The notes under the pieces were generated by a model, which was not told the DNA's origin, did no database searches, and saw nothing but the letters and a program-made list of their open reading frames with translations. This document shows, piece by piece, positions 1 to 10,273 of a stretch of DNA of 64,000 nt; the first letter of the stretch is position 1, and the number at the start of each line of letters is the position of its first letter. Both the position numbers and the translations under genes were made by a program. Origin of the DNA: Allostreptomyces psammosilenae (GTDB taxonomy: Bacteria > Actinomycetota > Actinomycetes > Streptomycetales > Streptomycetaceae); the NCBI RefSeq assembly GCF_013407765.1, contig NZ_JACBZD010000002.1:692001-756000 (forward strand), written 5' to 3'.

Positions 1-592
1 GCGCATCCCGGCCGCCAAGCAGCGGGTTGGCGACTACCCGCACCAGTTCTCCGGCGGCATGCGGCAGCGCATCATGATCGCCATGGCGATGGCCCTGGAG
101 CCCGAGCTGATCATCGCCGACGAGCCCACCACCGCCCTGGACGTCACCGTCCAGGCCCAGGTGATGGACCTGCTCGCCGAGCTCCAGCGCGAGCACAACA
201 TGGGCCTGATCCTGATCACCCACGACCTCGGCGTGGTGGCCGACGTCGCCGACAAGATCGCCGTGATGTACGCCGGCCGCATCGTGGAGACCGCCCCGGT
301 CCACGAGCTGTACGCCCGCCCGGCCCACCCCTACACCAGGGGCCTGCTGGACTCCATCCCCCGGCTGGACCGCAAGGGCCAGGAGCTCTACGCCATCTCG
401 GGCCTGCCCCCCAACCTGCTGCGGATCCCCTCCGGCTGCGCCTTCAACCCGCGCTGCACGCAGGCCAGGGACGTCTGCCGCACCGACGTGCCCCGGCTGG
501 AGCCGGTGAGCGGCCCGGACGGGCAGGAGATGCCCGGCCGCCACAGCGCCTGCCACTTCTGGAAGGAGACCCTCGATGGCGCCCACGCCTGA
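1..592 (+). CDS. Peptide-type ABC transporter ATPase (DppD/OppD-like), 5' end outside window
   Basis: The frame is already open at base 2, so the N-terminal half with Walker A lies outside the window. The visible part begins just before the ABC signature (SGGMRQR), followed by Walker B ([11 protein letters not shown]), the H-loop (THDLG) and the C-terminal tail with spaced cysteines (CAFNPRC) typical of dipeptide/oligopeptide ATPases. The family hydrolyses ATP at the inner membrane face to drive peptide (or nickel) uptake. It overlaps the next ATPase gene by 17 bases, the usual D-F pairing, so permease and binding-protein genes are expected just upstream. The substrate cannot be read from the sequence. 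Confidence 0.93.
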   Translation, partial: RIPAAKQRVGDYPHQFSGGMRQRIMIAMAMALEPELIIADEPTTALDVTVQAQVMDLLAELQREHNMGLILITHDLGVVADVADKIAVMYAGRIVETAPVHELYARPAHPYTRGLLDSIPRLDRKGQELYAISGLPPNLLRIPSGCAFNPRCTQARDVCRTDVPRLEPVSGPDGQEMPGRHSACHFWKETLDGAHA

Positions 593-1655
593 GTCCACGC
601 CCGCGGTCGACGTGACCAAGCCGGGCCGCGGCGAGCCCATCCTCCAGGTGCGCGACCTGGTCAAGCACTTCCCGCTCACCCAGGGCATCCTGTTCCGCCG
701 CCAGGTCGGCGCCGTGCGCGCCGTCGACGGCGTCAGCTTCGACCTGCTGCGCGGCGAGACCCTCGGCATCGTCGGCGAGTCCGGCTGCGGCAAGTCCACC
801 GTGGCCAAGCTGCTGATGAACCTGGAGAAGCCCACCTCCGGCCAGGTGCTCTACAAGGGCCAGGACATCTCCAAGCTGAGCGGCCGGGCCCTCAAGGCCG
901 TCCGCCGCAACATCCAGATGGTGTTCCAGGACCCGTACACCTCGCTCAACCCCCGGATGACGGTCGGCGACATCATCGGCGAGCCCTTCGACATCCACCC
1001 GGAGGCCGCACCCAAGGGAGACCGCCGGCGCGCCGTCCAGGACCTGCTGGACACCGTCGGCCTCAACCCGGAGCACATCAACCGCTACCCGCACCAGTTC
1101 TCCGGCGGACAGCGCCAGCGCATCGGCATCGCCCGCGGCCTGGCCCTCAAGCCGGAGATCATCATCGCCGACGAGCCGGTCTCCGCGCTCGACGTCTCGG
1201 TGCAGGCGCAGGTCGTCAACCTGCTGGAGAAGCTGCAGGACGAGTTCGACCTCTCCTACGTCTTCATCGCCCACGACCTGTCCGTGGTCCGGCACATCTC
1301 CGACCGGGTCGGCGTGATGTACCTGGGCAAGATGGCCGAGATCGGCACCGACACCCAGATCTACGACCACCCCACCCACCCCTACACCCAGGCCCTGCTG
1401 TCCGCCGTGCCGGTGCCGGACCCGGCGGGCCGCGAGGGCCGGGAGCGGATCATCCTGACCGGCGACGTGCCCTCCCCGGCCAACCCGCCGTCCGGCTGCC
1501 GCTTCCGCACCCGCTGCTGGAAGGCCGAGGACCGCTGCGCCACCGAGGTGCCGCTGCTGGCCGTGCCGAGCGGGCTGAAGGGCCCGGCCGCGCACGAGAG
1601 CGCCTGCCACTTCGCCTCCGAGCGCGAGGAAGCGACCGCCGGCGCCACGCGCTGA
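576..1655 (+). CDS. Peptide-type ABC transporter ATPase (DppF/OppF-like)
   Basis: A complete 359-residue ATPase. Walker A (GESGCGKST) is at residues 67-75, followed by the Q-loop, the signature SGGQRQR, Walker B ([11 protein letters not shown]), the H-loop (AHDLSVV) and the Cys-containing oligopeptide tail (CRFRTRC). Length and tail fit the F subunit of a dipeptide/oligopeptide importer. The ATG lies inside the last codons of the upstream D subunit, so the two ATPases are probably translationally coupled and work as a heterodimer. It appears to be the last gene of its operon: a perfect 15-bp hairpin follows the stop within 15 bases. The transported peptide class is unknown. Confidence 0.95.
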   Translation: MAPTPESTPAVDVTKPGRGEPILQVRDLVKHFPLTQGILFRRQVGAVRAVDGVSFDLLRGETLGIVGESGCGKSTVAKLLMNLEKPTSGQVLYKGQDISKLSGRALKAVRRNIQMVFQDPYTSLNPRMTVGDIIGEPFDIHPEAAPKGDRRRAVQDLLDTVGLNPEHINRYPHQFSGGQRQRIGIARGLALKPEIIIADEPVSALDVSVQAQVVNLLEKLQDEFDLSYVFIAHDLSVVRHISDRVGVMYLGKMAEIGTDTQIYDHPTHPYTQALLSAVPVPDPAGREGRERIILTGDVPSPANPPSGCRFRTRCWKAEDRCATEVPLLAVPSGLKGPAAHESACHFASEREEATAGATR

Positions 1656-1668
1656 CACCCCGGCGCAG

Positions 1669-1700
1669 GAGGGGCCCGGTTCGTCCGAACCGGGCCCCTC
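1669..1700 (+). terminator. Hairpin terminator after the ABC ATPase pair
   Basis: A perfect 15-bp inverted repeat (arms 1669-1683 and 1686-1700) with a 2-base centre starts 13 bases after the dppF-like stop and is followed by TTG. It lies between convergent genes, so it may stop transcription from both sides. Confidence 0.8.
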
Positions 1701-1734
1701 TTGCCGTGCTTGCTCGCTCCGACGAGCGCCTGGC

Positions 1735-3954
1735 TCAGGCCAGCGCCTTCTTCAGGAAGTCGACCTGGAGCAGCAGCAGGTTCTCCGCCACCTGCTCCTG
1801 CGGGGTCATGTGGGTGACGCCGGTGAGCGGCAGCACGGTGTGCGGGCGCCCGGCGGCCAGCAGCGCGCCGGACAGCCGGAGCGAGTGGGCCACCACCACG
1901 TTGTCGTCCGCCATGCCGTGGATGATCATCAGCGGGCGCTCCAGCTTCGCCGCGTCGGCCACGATCGAGTTGGCGTCGTACACCTCCGGGTGCTCGTCCG
2001 GGTGGCCCAGGTAGCGCTCGGTGTAGTGGGTGTCGTACAGCCGCCAGTCGGTCACCGGCGCCCCGGCGATCCCGGCGGCGAACACGTCCGGCCGGCGCAG
2101 CACCGCGAGCGCCGCCAGGTAGCCGCCGTAGGACCAGCCGCGGATGCCCACCCGGGACAGGTCCAGCGGATGGGAGTCGGCCAGCGCCCGCAACGCCTCC
2201 ACCTGGTCGGCGAGGGTGTGCTCGGCCAGGTGGTGGTGCACCGACTTCTCCCAGGCCGGGCTGTGCCCGGGGGTGCCCCGGCCGTCCGCGACCACCACCG
2301 CGAACCCCTGGTCGGCGAACCACTGCGAGACCAGGTGCGGCCCGGAGGCGGCGACCACCCGCTGCCCGTGCGGGCCGCCGTACGGATCCATCAGGACCGG
2401 CAGCGGCCCGTCGCGGTCGGGGTCGAACGAGCGCGGCAGCAGCACGGCCGCCGGGACGCGCCGCTCGCCGGCGGCGACCAGGGCCACCCGCGGGCGGAAC
2501 GGCGCCGGCTCCGCCAGGGAGCGGATCTCGGCGACCGGCACCAGGCCGTCGGCCACCGGCGCCTCCGCCGGCACCGGCCCGGCGTCCCCGCCCGCCTCGC
2601 GCAGCACCAGGTGGCGCACCCCGCCGGGGGTGGCGGAGACCAGCACGGTCACCGGCCCGCCGCGCACCGCCGAGTGCACCCCCGGCCCGGTGGTGATCCG
2701 GTGCGGGCCCAGCTCGCCCACCCGGTAGACGTGCACCTCGCCGATCTCCCGCTCCGCCGCGGCCACGCCCTGCGCGCCCCGCTCGGCCGGGTGCGGGGCC
2801 CCGGCCGAGGCGGTGACCAGCACGTCCCGCTCGCTGACCGCCAGCACGCCGCGCACGTGCAGCTCCGGCCCGGTCAGCACCCGGTCGCCGACCGCCAGCC
2901 GCCGCGCCCCGCCCTCGTCGGTGATCCGCACCAGCCGCCCGTCCGGGGTCCAGGCCGGGACGCCCTCGAAGACCTCCAGCCAGACCTCGTCGCTCTCCGC
3001 GTGCACCGGCAGGCAGGAGCCGTCCGTGGTGTCCACCGACAGCACCAGCGCGGTGCGCTGGTCCCGGGACTGCACCAGCAGCAGCGGCGGGCCGCCGGCC
3101 GACCAGTGCACCACGGCCAGGTAGGGGTACGCCTCGCGGTCCCACACCACGTCGGTGCGGGTTCCGTCCAGGCCGAACAGCGCCAGCCGCACGTCGGCGT
3201 TGGGCGTGCCGGCCCTCGGGTAGCCGACCTCGGCCGGCTCGCGGTCCGGGTTGGCGGGGTCCGCGATCCACCAGCGCCGCACCGGGGAGTCGTCGACGTG
3301 CGCCGCCAGCAGGGCGTCGCCGTCCGGCGACCACCACATGCCGCGGGTGCGCCCCATCTCCTCGGCGGCGATGAACTCGGCCAGGCCCCAGGTCTCGCCG
3401 GGGCCGCCCGGCTCGGCCAGGGTGACGTCGCCCGAGCCGCCGCCGGTCGACGGCACGACGTGCAGCGCGCCGCCGGCCACGTAGGCCACGTGCCGGCCGT
3501 CCGGGGACATCCGGGGGTCGATCACCGGGCCGGGCACCCGCAGCTCGCGCACCGCGCTGCCGCCGGTCACCGTCAGCTCGGCCACGAACAGCCGGCTGGA
3601 CAGCGCGAACGCGGCCCGGGTGACGGCCGCGTCGGTGGTGTAGGAGACGATGCCCGCGGCCGCCTCCCGGGCCCGCTCGCGGCGGGCGCGCTCCTGCGGG
3701 GAGAGGTCCTCGTCGGCCCCGGCCAGCAGCGCGGCCGGGTCGGCGACGAGGGTCTCCGCCGTGGAGGGGGCCCCGACGCCGTCGAGGCCGTGGACGGCGA
3801 GGACGTACAGCCGGTTCGCCGGGTCGGTGCCGCCGCCGGAGCGCAGGAACGCCACGCGGGAGCCGTCCGGCGCCACGGCGAACGCCCGTGGACGGCCGAG
3901 GGTGAAGCGCTGGGTGCGCGCGTGCAGGCGGGGAAACGAGATCTCCGTGGTCAT
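1735..3954 (-). CDS. S9 family prolyl oligopeptidase / dipeptidyl-peptidase IV-like serine peptidase
   Basis: 739 residues. The C-terminal alpha/beta-hydrolase domain carries the S9 nucleophile motif GWSYGGY (Ser about 608), the acid in HGMADDN (about 683) and the His in GVTH (about 715), in the spacing of DPP-IV. The N-terminal ~450 residues contain repeated WSPDG- and DGR-type strands, consistent with a beta-propeller gating the active site. No signal peptide is visible, so it is probably cytoplasmic, cleaving short proline-containing peptides. It lies convergent to a peptide importer; a role in digesting imported peptides is possible but only inference. The start ATG at 3954 precedes the conserved LHARTQRFTLG segment. 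Confidence 0.93.
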   Translation of the reverse strand: MTTEISFPRLHARTQRFTLGRPRAFAVAPDGSRVAFLRSGGGTDPANRLYVLAVHGLDGVGAPSTAETLVADPAALLAGADEDLSPQERARRERAREAAAGIVSYTTDAAVTRAAFALSSRLFVAELTVTGGSAVRELRVPGPVIDPRMSPDGRHVAYVAGGALHVVPSTGGGSGDVTLAEPGGPGETWGLAEFIAAEEMGRTRGMWWSPDGDALLAAHVDDSPVRRWWIADPANPDREPAEVGYPRAGTPNADVRLALFGLDGTRTDVVWDREAYPYLAVVHWSAGGPPLLLVQSRDQRTALVLSVDTTDGSCLPVHAESDEVWLEVFEGVPAWTPDGRLVRITDEGGARRLAVGDRVLTGPELHVRGVLAVSERDVLVTASAGAPHPAERGAQGVAAAEREIGEVHVYRVGELGPHRITTGPGVHSAVRGGPVTVLVSATPGGVRHLVLREAGGDAGPVPAEAPVADGLVPVAEIRSLAEPAPFRPRVALVAAGERRVPAAVLLPRSFDPDRDGPLPVLMDPYGGPHGQRVVAASGPHLVSQWFADQGFAVVVADGRGTPGHSPAWEKSVHHHLAEHTLADQVEALRALADSHPLDLSRVGIRGWSYGGYLAALAVLRRPDVFAAGIAGAPVTDWRLYDTHYTERYLGHPDEHPEVYDANSIVADAAKLERPLMIIHGMADDNVVVAHSLRLSGALLAAGRPHTVLPLTGVTHMTPQEQVAENLLLLQVDFLKKALA

Positions 3955-4241
3955 GTCCGGAGCCTAGGTCAACCACCCCGGCGTGTTGCGCGACCTGACG
4001 CCCCGCCGCGAGTAGTCTCGTCCACCTCACGCCGTCACCCGTACCGGTGATCATCCCTGCGGCACGGGGGGCCCGCGGGGGCCGTGGGGCCCGCCCCGAC
4101 GTGGTGGGACGCGCCGTGCGCCGGCTCCGTGCTTCCGTGCTCCCCTCGTGTGCCATCTCACCGATAGTGAAGGTGTCCTTACGATGAGGCTATCCGCTAT
4201 GCGGTTGACCCACGTCTAGGGATTCAGGGAGGTGAACCCCG

Positions 4242-4436
4242 GTGGCGCTGTCCATTTCCGTGGTGCTGCTCCTGACGGTGATCACCGTCATTCTCATCAG
4301 GCGCTCCGGCCTGAACGTGTGGCACGCGCTGGTCTGCGTGCTCCTCGGCTTCTACTTGGCCGGGTCCTCGATCGCACCGTCGATCTCGACGTTCACCGAC
4401 AACGTGGCGGGAATGCTCAGCGGCATCGACTTCTGA
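4242..4436 (+). CDS. Small conserved hydrophobic membrane protein (64 aa)
   Basis: GTG start with a clear ribosome-binding site (GGGAGGTGAA about 6 bases upstream). The 64-residue product is two hydrophobic stretches (residues 4-20 and 29-46) separated by a short basic loop (RRSG), so probably a two-pass membrane protein. Small proteins of this type with a conserved LLGFYLAGSSIAP segment occur in many streptomycetes as far as I recall; I know of no assigned function. It sits alone between a divergent peptidase and mshB. Confidence 0.75.
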   Translation: MALSISVVLLLTVITVILIRRSGLNVWHALVCVLLGFYLAGSSIAPSISTFTDNVAGMLSGIDF

Positions 4437-4623
4437 CCCCGCCCGGACGCCGTCCCCGCCTCCCCGCCGGACGGCCGGTGGGCGTCGCCGGTTCCCGGGC
4501 CGGCGAAGCCCGCCGTAACGCCGCCGGTCAGCCCGCCCGTCGGCCCGCCGTGTCCGCCCGTCGGCCCGCCCGGCCGGCGCGGCGCAGCGCACGTCGGGCC
4601 GCCGCACGGGCCGTTCTACCCTT

Positions 4624-5559
4624 GTGCCCATGACCAAGGGGCTGCCCGCGCGGCGCGTGCTCTTCGTGCACGCCCACCCGGACGACGAGAGCATCAACAA
4701 CGGCGCCACCATGGCGAGGTACGTCGCCGAAGGAGCCCACGTCACCGTGGTCACCTGCACCCTCGGCGAGGAGGGCGAGGTCATCCCGGCCGAGCTGGCG
4801 CACCTGGCACCCGACCGGGAGGACCGCCTCGGCCCGTACCGGGCGGGCGAGCTGGCCGCGGCGATGGCCGAACTCGGCGTCACCGACAACCGCTTCCTGG
4901 GCGGCCAGGGCCGCTACCGCGACTCCGGGATGATGGGCCTGGCCACCAACGACCGGCCCGAGTGCTTCTGGCAGGCCGACCTCGACGAGGCCGCCGCCCA
5001 CCTGGTGGCGGTGGTGCGGGAGGTCCGGCCGCAGGTCCTGGTGGTCTACGACGCGAACGGCGGGTACGGGCACCCCGACCACGTCCAGGCCCACCGGGTG
5101 GGCGTGCGGGCGGCCGAGCTGGCCGCCGACCCCGCCTTCCGCCCCGACCTCGGCCCGGCCCACCGGATCGCCAAGACCTACGCCAACTGCATCCCGCTGG
5201 GCGCCGCCCGCCGCGGCGTCGCGGAACTCGCCGGGGCGCTGGCCCGGACCCCCTTCCCGGCGGTCGCCGAGATCGCCGAGCTGCCCGGGGTGGTGCCGGA
5301 GGAGCAGGTGGACTGTGTGGTGGACGGCACCGCCCACGCGGAGCGCAAGGCCGCGGCGATGCGCGCCCACGCCACCCAGATCACCGTGGACGGGCCCTAC
5401 TTCGCGCTCTCCAACGACCGGGCCCAGCCGATCTGGTACCGGGAGTGCTACCGGCTGCTGGCCGGCACGCGCGGGCCGGTCGGCCCGGCCGGCCACGAGG
5501 AGGACCTCTTCGCCGGGCTGACCCCCGAGGCGGCCCAACCCGTGGAGGCCGGTCGATGA
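4624..5559 (+). CDS. mshB: N-acetyl-glucosaminyl-inositol deacetylase MshB (mycothiol biosynthesis)
   Basis: Zinc deacetylase of the LmbE/PIG-L family. It removes acetate from GlcNAc-inositol, the second committed step of mycothiol synthesis. The metal-binding AHPDDES motif is at residues 17-23, and the second metal site [12 protein letters not shown] is in the middle, as in characterised MshB. The segment [12 protein letters not shown] is characteristic of MshB rather than the paralogue Mca. About 311 residues, close to the family length. A GTG at 4624 and an ATG two codons later (4630) are both possible starts. It overlaps the downstream membrane-protein gene by 4 bases (ATGA), suggesting co-translation. 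Confidence 0.93.
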   Translation: MPMTKGLPARRVLFVHAHPDDESINNGATMARYVAEGAHVTVVTCTLGEEGEVIPAELAHLAPDREDRLGPYRAGELAAAMAELGVTDNRFLGGQGRYRDSGMMGLATNDRPECFWQADLDEAAAHLVAVVREVRPQVLVVYDANGGYGHPDHVQAHRVGVRAAELAADPAFRPDLGPAHRIAKTYANCIPLGAARRGVAELAGALARTPFPAVAEIAELPGVVPEEQVDCVVDGTAHAERKAAAMRAHATQITVDGPYFALSNDRAQPIWYRECYRLLAGTRGPVGPAGHEEDLFAGLTPEAAQPVEAGR

Positions 5560-6041
5560 GCCCCGACGTCTCGCGCCCGCAGACCGGACGGTCCGGTACC
5601 GGCAGGCCGGGCGCCGCGGGGTCGGGGGCCGCGCCGGCCGGTCCGCCCGCCCCGCCGGCGACGCCGCCGCTCGCCGTCCGGCTGGTCCTCTACCCGCTGC
5701 TGGCGCTGCTCGGCGGCGCGGTCTGCGTGGCCGGCAGCCTGGTGCTGGAGTGGGCGCCGCCCGGCGGCCTGATGCTGGCCCTGCTCGGCACCGTGGGCCT
5801 GTTCGCCGCCGGAGGGGCGCTGACCGGCTCGCGCGCCGGCGTCGCCGCGCCCGCCGTCGCCTGGCTGCTCGTGCTGTTCCTGCTGCTCTACGGCCGGCCG
5901 GAGGGGGACGCCGCCCTCGCCGGCAGCCTCGGCGCCTTCCTCTACCTGCTGGGCGGCGCCGGCTGCGCCATGGTCATGATGATGATGCCCGCCGGCCTGG
6001 TGGGCCGTCGCGGCGCTCCCTGGGCGGGGGCCCCGAGGTGA
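5556..6041 (+). CDS. Small multi-pass membrane protein coupled to mshB
   Basis: 161 residues. A Pro/Ala/Gly-rich N-terminus of ~40 residues is followed by about four hydrophobic segments ([66 protein letters not shown]). The ATG overlaps the mshB stop (ATGA). I recall similar proteins after mshB in Streptomyces (DUF6113-type) and a membrane protein (Rv1171) after mshB in M. tuberculosis, so the pairing looks conserved. No function is known to me; no catalytic motif is visible. Confidence 0.8.
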   Translation: MSPDVSRPQTGRSGTGRPGAAGSGAAPAGPPAPPATPPLAVRLVLYPLLALLGGAVCVAGSLVLEWAPPGGLMLALLGTVGLFAAGGALTGSRAGVAAPAVAWLLVLFLLLYGRPEGDAALAGSLGAFLYLLGGAGCAMVMMMMPAGLVGRRGAPWAGAPR

Positions 6042-6347
6042 CCCGGCGCCGGCGGCCCGGCCCGGAACCGCGCGGGCGCCCCCGGCGTGACTGGTCATGG
6101 GCGGTTGGCCGACCAGGGCAGGTGGCGGTCCGTCCACCCGCGCCACGGGCGTGAGGATGCAACAATTCGGAGGTGCCGCGTGGGCGCTCGCCCGGCGGTG
6201 GGCCCCCGGGGGAACGCTCCGGCGGCCGGTGGGACCGGTGGTGCCGATGGGCCCGGTCCGTCGTTGAGTCAGATGTCGTTTCGCGCACACGGGGGCGTGG
6301 CGGTGTGCCGCCGTCGGCTCCCGTCCGGGTGGTAGGAGATCGTTTCG
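6042..6347. other. 306-bp intergenic region, no gene seen
   Basis: GC-rich spacer between the mshB-linked membrane gene and the VanW gene. It ends in a ribosome-binding site (GTAGGAGATC) before 6348. I see no convincing reading frame, strong hairpin or promoter. Confidence 0.5.
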
Positions 6348-9326
6348 ATGGCGTCGGACACCGCGGCCAGCGGGGGGACGGACGGCGGGGCCGGGGGCGG
6401 GTCGCCGGAGCGGGAGATGCCGCGCACCGAGACCACCGTGACCACCCGCATCTCGATCAAGATCCCCGGTTCGCGCCCGATACCCCCGGTCGTGCTGCGG
6501 ACCTCGCTGGGCAGCGCGGAGGACGAGGACGGCACGGAGGGCGCGCCCGCCGCCCCGGAGGCCACCGGCGCCTCCGCCACGGCGGATCCGCACGGCCGGC
6601 CGGCCGGGCCCGCCGCGAGCCAGGACGCCCCCGCCCCGCAGGACGGGACCGGCAACCCGTGGTTCGCCCCGCACTCCCTCGCCGCGGCGCCCGCCGCCCA
6701 GGTGCCCGGCGGCCCAGTGCCCGGCGGCCCACTGCGGGGCGCCCAGGTGCCAGGACCGGAGTCCGCGCCGGGCGGGCCGGACGCGCGGCCGCACCCCGAG
6801 CCGGCCGGCCCGCTCGCCGCCACGCTCACCGAACCGGTGCCCGTGCCCGGGCCGCGCGCCGCCGAAGGCGCCTTCCCGCCGCCCGCCGACCCCACCGCCG
6901 GGCCGCCGGCCGGCGAGCCCCTCCAGCACGCCGCCGGCCGCCCGCACGGCGGCCCCGTCGGCGAGCCCTTCGCGCAGCCGCACCACGCGCCCCACCCGGG
7001 CCCGGCCGCAGAGCCCTTCGGGCACGCCGCCGAGGACCCGCCCACCCGCCAGCTGCGCCGCGTCGACCCGCCCCCGGCCGGCCACCGCCTGGGAGCGGGC
7101 GACCAGCCGCCGTTCCCGCCGGCACCGGGGGCCGGCCCCGAGGCCACCGGCGGCGGCGAGTCCGCCGTCCGGGTCACCGGACCGCTCTTCGCCGACGAGC
7201 CGGGCCCGGACGGCCTCGGCGACCCGGGCCAGCCGTCGCCGGCCGGGGGGCTGCCCGGACCGCGCGAGCCGGAGCCGTACCACTCCGGCCCCGATCCCTA
7301 CGGCGCCGACGCCCTCGGCCCCGATGCCTTCGGCCACGACCCCGCCGGCCCCGGTCCCCTCCGCCCCGACCCGGCGGAGCCCGTGCCGGCGGCCACCGCG
7401 GCCGGCGAGGACTCCACCACCGGCTACCGCTCCTCCCGGCGCCGCCAGCGCAGCGCCCGCCGCCGGGGCGCCTGGGCGATCGCCGCCGCCGTGGTCGTCG
7501 GCGTCGCCGGCGCCCTGTACGGCGTCGGGCTGCTGATCGACGGCGCCGACGTGCCGCGCAACACCACCGTGCTGGGCACCGACATCGGCGGACGCGACCG
7601 GGCCGCCGCGGCCGAGGCGCTCGAGGAGGGACTGCGCGAGCGCGCGACGGCCGCCATCCCGGTCCGCGTCGGCGAGGAGGAACTCTCCTTCGACCCGATG
7701 GCCGGCGGCCTGTCCGTGGACGTGGAGGCCACCCTCGACCGTGCCGCCGCCCGCAGCTACGCTCCGCAGGACGTCATCGGCTCGCTCTTCGGCGCCGGAC
7801 GCGAGGTCGCCCCGGTGGTGCGGGCCGACGACAGCGCGCTGAACGCGGAGGTCGCCGCGCTCGCCGCCGAGACCGACGTGCCGCTGCGCGAGGGACGCGT
7901 GGTGTTCACCGACGGCGTGACCACCCCGCAGCCCGGCGAGACCGGGCGGATGCTCGACCAGCCGGCCGCCGCCGAACTGATCCGCGACGCCTACCTGACC
8001 GGCGCCGCCGACCGGCCCGTGGTGCTGCCGCTGGAGGTGGTGGAGCCGAAGGTCACCGAGGAGGAGATGCTGCGCGCCACCTCCAGCTTCGGCACCACCG
8101 CCATGTCCGGCCTGGTCACCCTGGAGGCCGGCGGCATCACCATCGACTTCAGCCCCCGGACGCTCGGCACCTTCCTCACCATGGAGGCCGACGACGAGGG
8201 CATCCTGCGCCCCACCATCGACACCGAGAAGCTGGCCGAGACCTACGGCGGCGTCTTCGACTCCATCGGGGACCCGCCGAAGCCCGCCTCCTTCGAGGCG
8301 CACGAGGACGGCTCGGTCTCCGTGGTGCCCTCCGAGCCGGGCCGCGGCGTCACCGGGGAGGCCGCGGCCGCCGCGATGCTGCCCGCGCTGACCCGCACCG
8401 ACGACCGCGTCGGGCACATCGAGCTCGGCGAGAAGCAGCCCGACTTCACCACCGAGGACGCCGAGGCGCTGGGCATCCGGGAGGTCATCTCCTCCGCCAC
8501 CACCGAGTACCCGTACGCCGAGTACCGGCTCACCAACATCCACCGCGCCGCCGACCTGATCGACGGCTCCATCGTCATGCCGGGCGAGGTGTGGAGCCTC
8601 AACGAGACGGTGGGGGAGCGCACCGCCGAGAACGGGTTCGTCAAGGGCACCATCATCAACGGCGGCCGGCTGGCCGAGGACTACGGCGGCGGCGTCTCCC
8701 AGGTCGCCACCACGATGTGGACCGCGGTCTTCTACGGCGGCCTGAAGGACGTCCAGCACAAGGCGCACAGCTTCTGGCTGCCGCGCTACGAGCCCGGGCT
8801 GGAGGCCACCGTGGCCTGGCCGTCGCTGGACAACCAGTGGGAGAACGACTCCGGTCACCCGGTGTACGTGCAGGCCAGCTACACCGACTCCACCGTCACC
8901 ATCACCCTGCTGGGCACCCGCAAGTACGACGAGATCCGGGCCGAGTCCTCGCCGCGCACCAACATCGTCGAGCCCGAGAGGCGCTACGACGAGAGCGAGG
9001 AGTGCGTGCCGCAGGAGCCCTCCGAGGGCTTCGACATCACCGTCACCCGGGTGTTCGTGCAGGACGGTCGGGAGGTCGCCCGGGAGCCGTTCTTCACCAG
9101 CTACGACCCCGCCGACCACATCATCTGCGGCCCCGACCCGGCCAAGCAGGAGGAAGAGCAGGAGACGGCGGAGGGCGAGGAAGAGGGCAGCCAGAGCCCG
9201 GCGCCCGAGCAGAGCCCCGCGGGGGATCCCGCCGACGAGTCCGGCGAGTCCGGTGCGGCCGCCGGCGACCCGGCCGGGGAGCCCGCGGACCAGGCCGCCC
9301 CGCCGGCCCGGGAGGCCACCGGGTAA
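6348..9326 (+). CDS. VanW-domain membrane-anchored protein with YoaR-like peptidoglycan-binding region
   Basis: 992 residues. Residues 1-365 are low-complexity, Pro/Ala/Gly-rich and probably cytoplasmic. After a basic patch (RRRQRSARRR), one membrane segment lies at about 375-395 (AIAAAVVVGVAGALYGVG). The extracellular part has a duplicated YoaR-type putative peptidoglycan-binding region and then a VanW domain (LTNIHRAADLIDG, GEVWSLNETVG, GGGVSQVATT). The C-terminus is acidic and disordered. VanW proteins accompany some glycopeptide-resistance loci, but the domain's activity is unresolved; by context this is a cell-wall-associated protein. The ATG is supported by a ribosome-binding site AGGAGAT. 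Confidence 0.9.
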   Translation: MASDTAASGGTDGGAGGGSPEREMPRTETTVTTRISIKIPGSRPIPPVVLRTSLGSAEDEDGTEGAPAAPEATGASATADPHGRPAGPAASQDAPAPQDGTGNPWFAPHSLAAAPAAQVPGGPVPGGPLRGAQVPGPESAPGGPDARPHPEPAGPLAATLTEPVPVPGPRAAEGAFPPPADPTAGPPAGEPLQHAAGRPHGGPVGEPFAQPHHAPHPGPAAEPFGHAAEDPPTRQLRRVDPPPAGHRLGAGDQPPFPPAPGAGPEATGGGESAVRVTGPLFADEPGPDGLGDPGQPSPAGGLPGPREPEPYHSGPDPYGADALGPDAFGHDPAGPGPLRPDPAEPVPAATAAGEDSTTGYRSSRRRQRSARRRGAWAIAAAVVVGVAGALYGVGLLIDGADVPRNTTVLGTDIGGRDRAAAAEALEEGLRERATAAIPVRVGEEELSFDPMAGGLSVDVEATLDRAAARSYAPQDVIGSLFGAGREVAPVVRADDSALNAEVAALAAETDVPLREGRVVFTDGVTTPQPGETGRMLDQPAAAELIRDAYLTGAADRPVVLPLEVVEPKVTEEEMLRATSSFGTTAMSGLVTLEAGGITIDFSPRTLGTFLTMEADDEGILRPTIDTEKLAETYGGVFDSIGDPPKPASFEAHEDGSVSVVPSEPGRGVTGEAAAAAMLPALTRTDDRVGHIELGEKQPDFTTEDAEALGIREVISSATTEYPYAEYRLTNIHRAADLIDGSIVMPGEVWSLNETVGERTAENGFVKGTIINGGRLAEDYGGGVSQVATTMWTAVFYGGLKDVQHKAHSFWLPRYEPGLEATVAWPSLDNQWENDSGHPVYVQASYTDSTVTITLLGTRKYDEIRAESSPRTNIVEPERRYDESEECVPQEPSEGFDITVTRVFVQDGREVAREPFFTSYDPADHIICGPDPAKQEEEQETAEGEEEGSQSPAPEQSPAGDPADESGESGAAAGDPAGEPADQAAPPAREATG

Positions 9327-9406
9327 CGCCCGCGGCCACCGCCGCCGGGCGCGGGGAGTTCGGTCGGGGGCCGCCGGCGGGCTTCCCCGGCCGGCGGCGC
9401 CCGGTC

Positions 9407-10273
9407 TCAGCCGGTCCCCACCGCCCGGCGGTAGTGGTAGCCGTGGTGCCGGCGGAAGCCCAGGCCGGCGTACATCCGCAGGGCCGGGGCGTTGTCCGCC
9501 TCGACCTGCAACCAGCCGTGGACCGCGCCCTCGCTCCGGGCGCGGTCGGCCAGCGCGGCCATCACCCGCCGGGCCAGCCCGCGCCGACGACGGTCGGGGC
9601 GCACCTCGATGCCGGAGAAACCGGCCCAGGCGCCGTCCACCACGCAGCGCCCGATGGCCTCCGGGCGGCCGTCGGCGCCGGGGACGGTGGCGAACCACAC
9701 CGACGGGCCGCCGGTCAGCACGGCCAGCGAGGTGGCGTCCAGGGTCCCGGCCCGGTGGTACAGCGCGGCCCAGCCGGCGTCCACCGAACGGGTCAGCAGG
9801 ACGCCCGCGGGCTCCTCGCCGGAGCCGGAACCGGAAACGGGGCCGGAACCGGGACCCGGGCCGGAACCGGTGAGCGGAGCCAGCGGCCCGGTGTGCAGCT
9901 CCGTGGGGGTCTCGGCCACCCACCCCAGCTCCGCCAGCACGGCGTCCAGCCGGGCGTCCTCCGTGCCGCCGCAGACCTGCACGTAGGCCGGCAGGCCGCG
10001 CTCGGCGTACCAGGCGCGCAGCGCGTCGGCCGCCGCGCGGAAGTCCGCCGCCGTGGCCGGCGGGGCCGCCGCGCGCGGTGTCCCGCCCGGGCCCAGCCCG
10101 CCGATCGGCAGCGCCGAGTTGGCGCGCCGGGTGAAGCCGCCGGCCGCCCGCAGCGTCCAGCCGGGGAGCTCCCGGCCCTCCCACTGCTCCACGGCCGGCC
10201 AGCCGCGGTGCGCCAGCACCTGCAGCTCCAGGGCGGTCACCCGGTCGGCCGGGGAACCGGTCGCCGTGCTCAT
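9407..10273 (-). CDS. GNAT family N-acetyltransferase
   Basis: 288 residues from the ATG at 10273. The C-terminal ~110 residues are a GNAT fold: an acceptor strand (GFSGIEVRPD), the acetyl-CoA pyrophosphate loop RRRRGLARRVM, and the closing AGLGFRRHHGYHYRRA. The N-terminal half (WTLRAAGGFTRRANSALPIG) resembles Rv0428c-type acetyltransferases from memory. Substrate unknown. The start overlaps the stop of the upstream SH3-like gene by 4 bases, so the two are probably co-translated and may form one enzyme. The frame is open further upstream, but the sequence there matches the neighbour in another frame. Confidence 0.88.
   Translation of the reverse strand: MSTATGSPADRVTALELQVLAHRGWPAVEQWEGRELPGWTLRAAGGFTRRANSALPIGGLGPGGTPRAAAPPATAADFRAAADALRAWYAERGLPAYVQVCGGTEDARLDAVLAELGWVAETPTELHTGPLAPLTGSGPGPGSGPVSGSGSGEEPAGVLLTRSVDAGWAALYHRAGTLDATSLAVLTGGPSVWFATVPGADGRPEAIGRCVVDGAWAGFSGIEVRPDRRRRGLARRVMAALADRARSEGAVHGWLQVEADNAPALRMYAGLGFRRHHGYHYRRAVGTG

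Noticed and set aside
1382-4156. 924-codon minus-strand open frame over the S9 peptidase
   Set aside because: Different frame from the peptidase that has complete catalytic motifs; it is a shadow of that gene.
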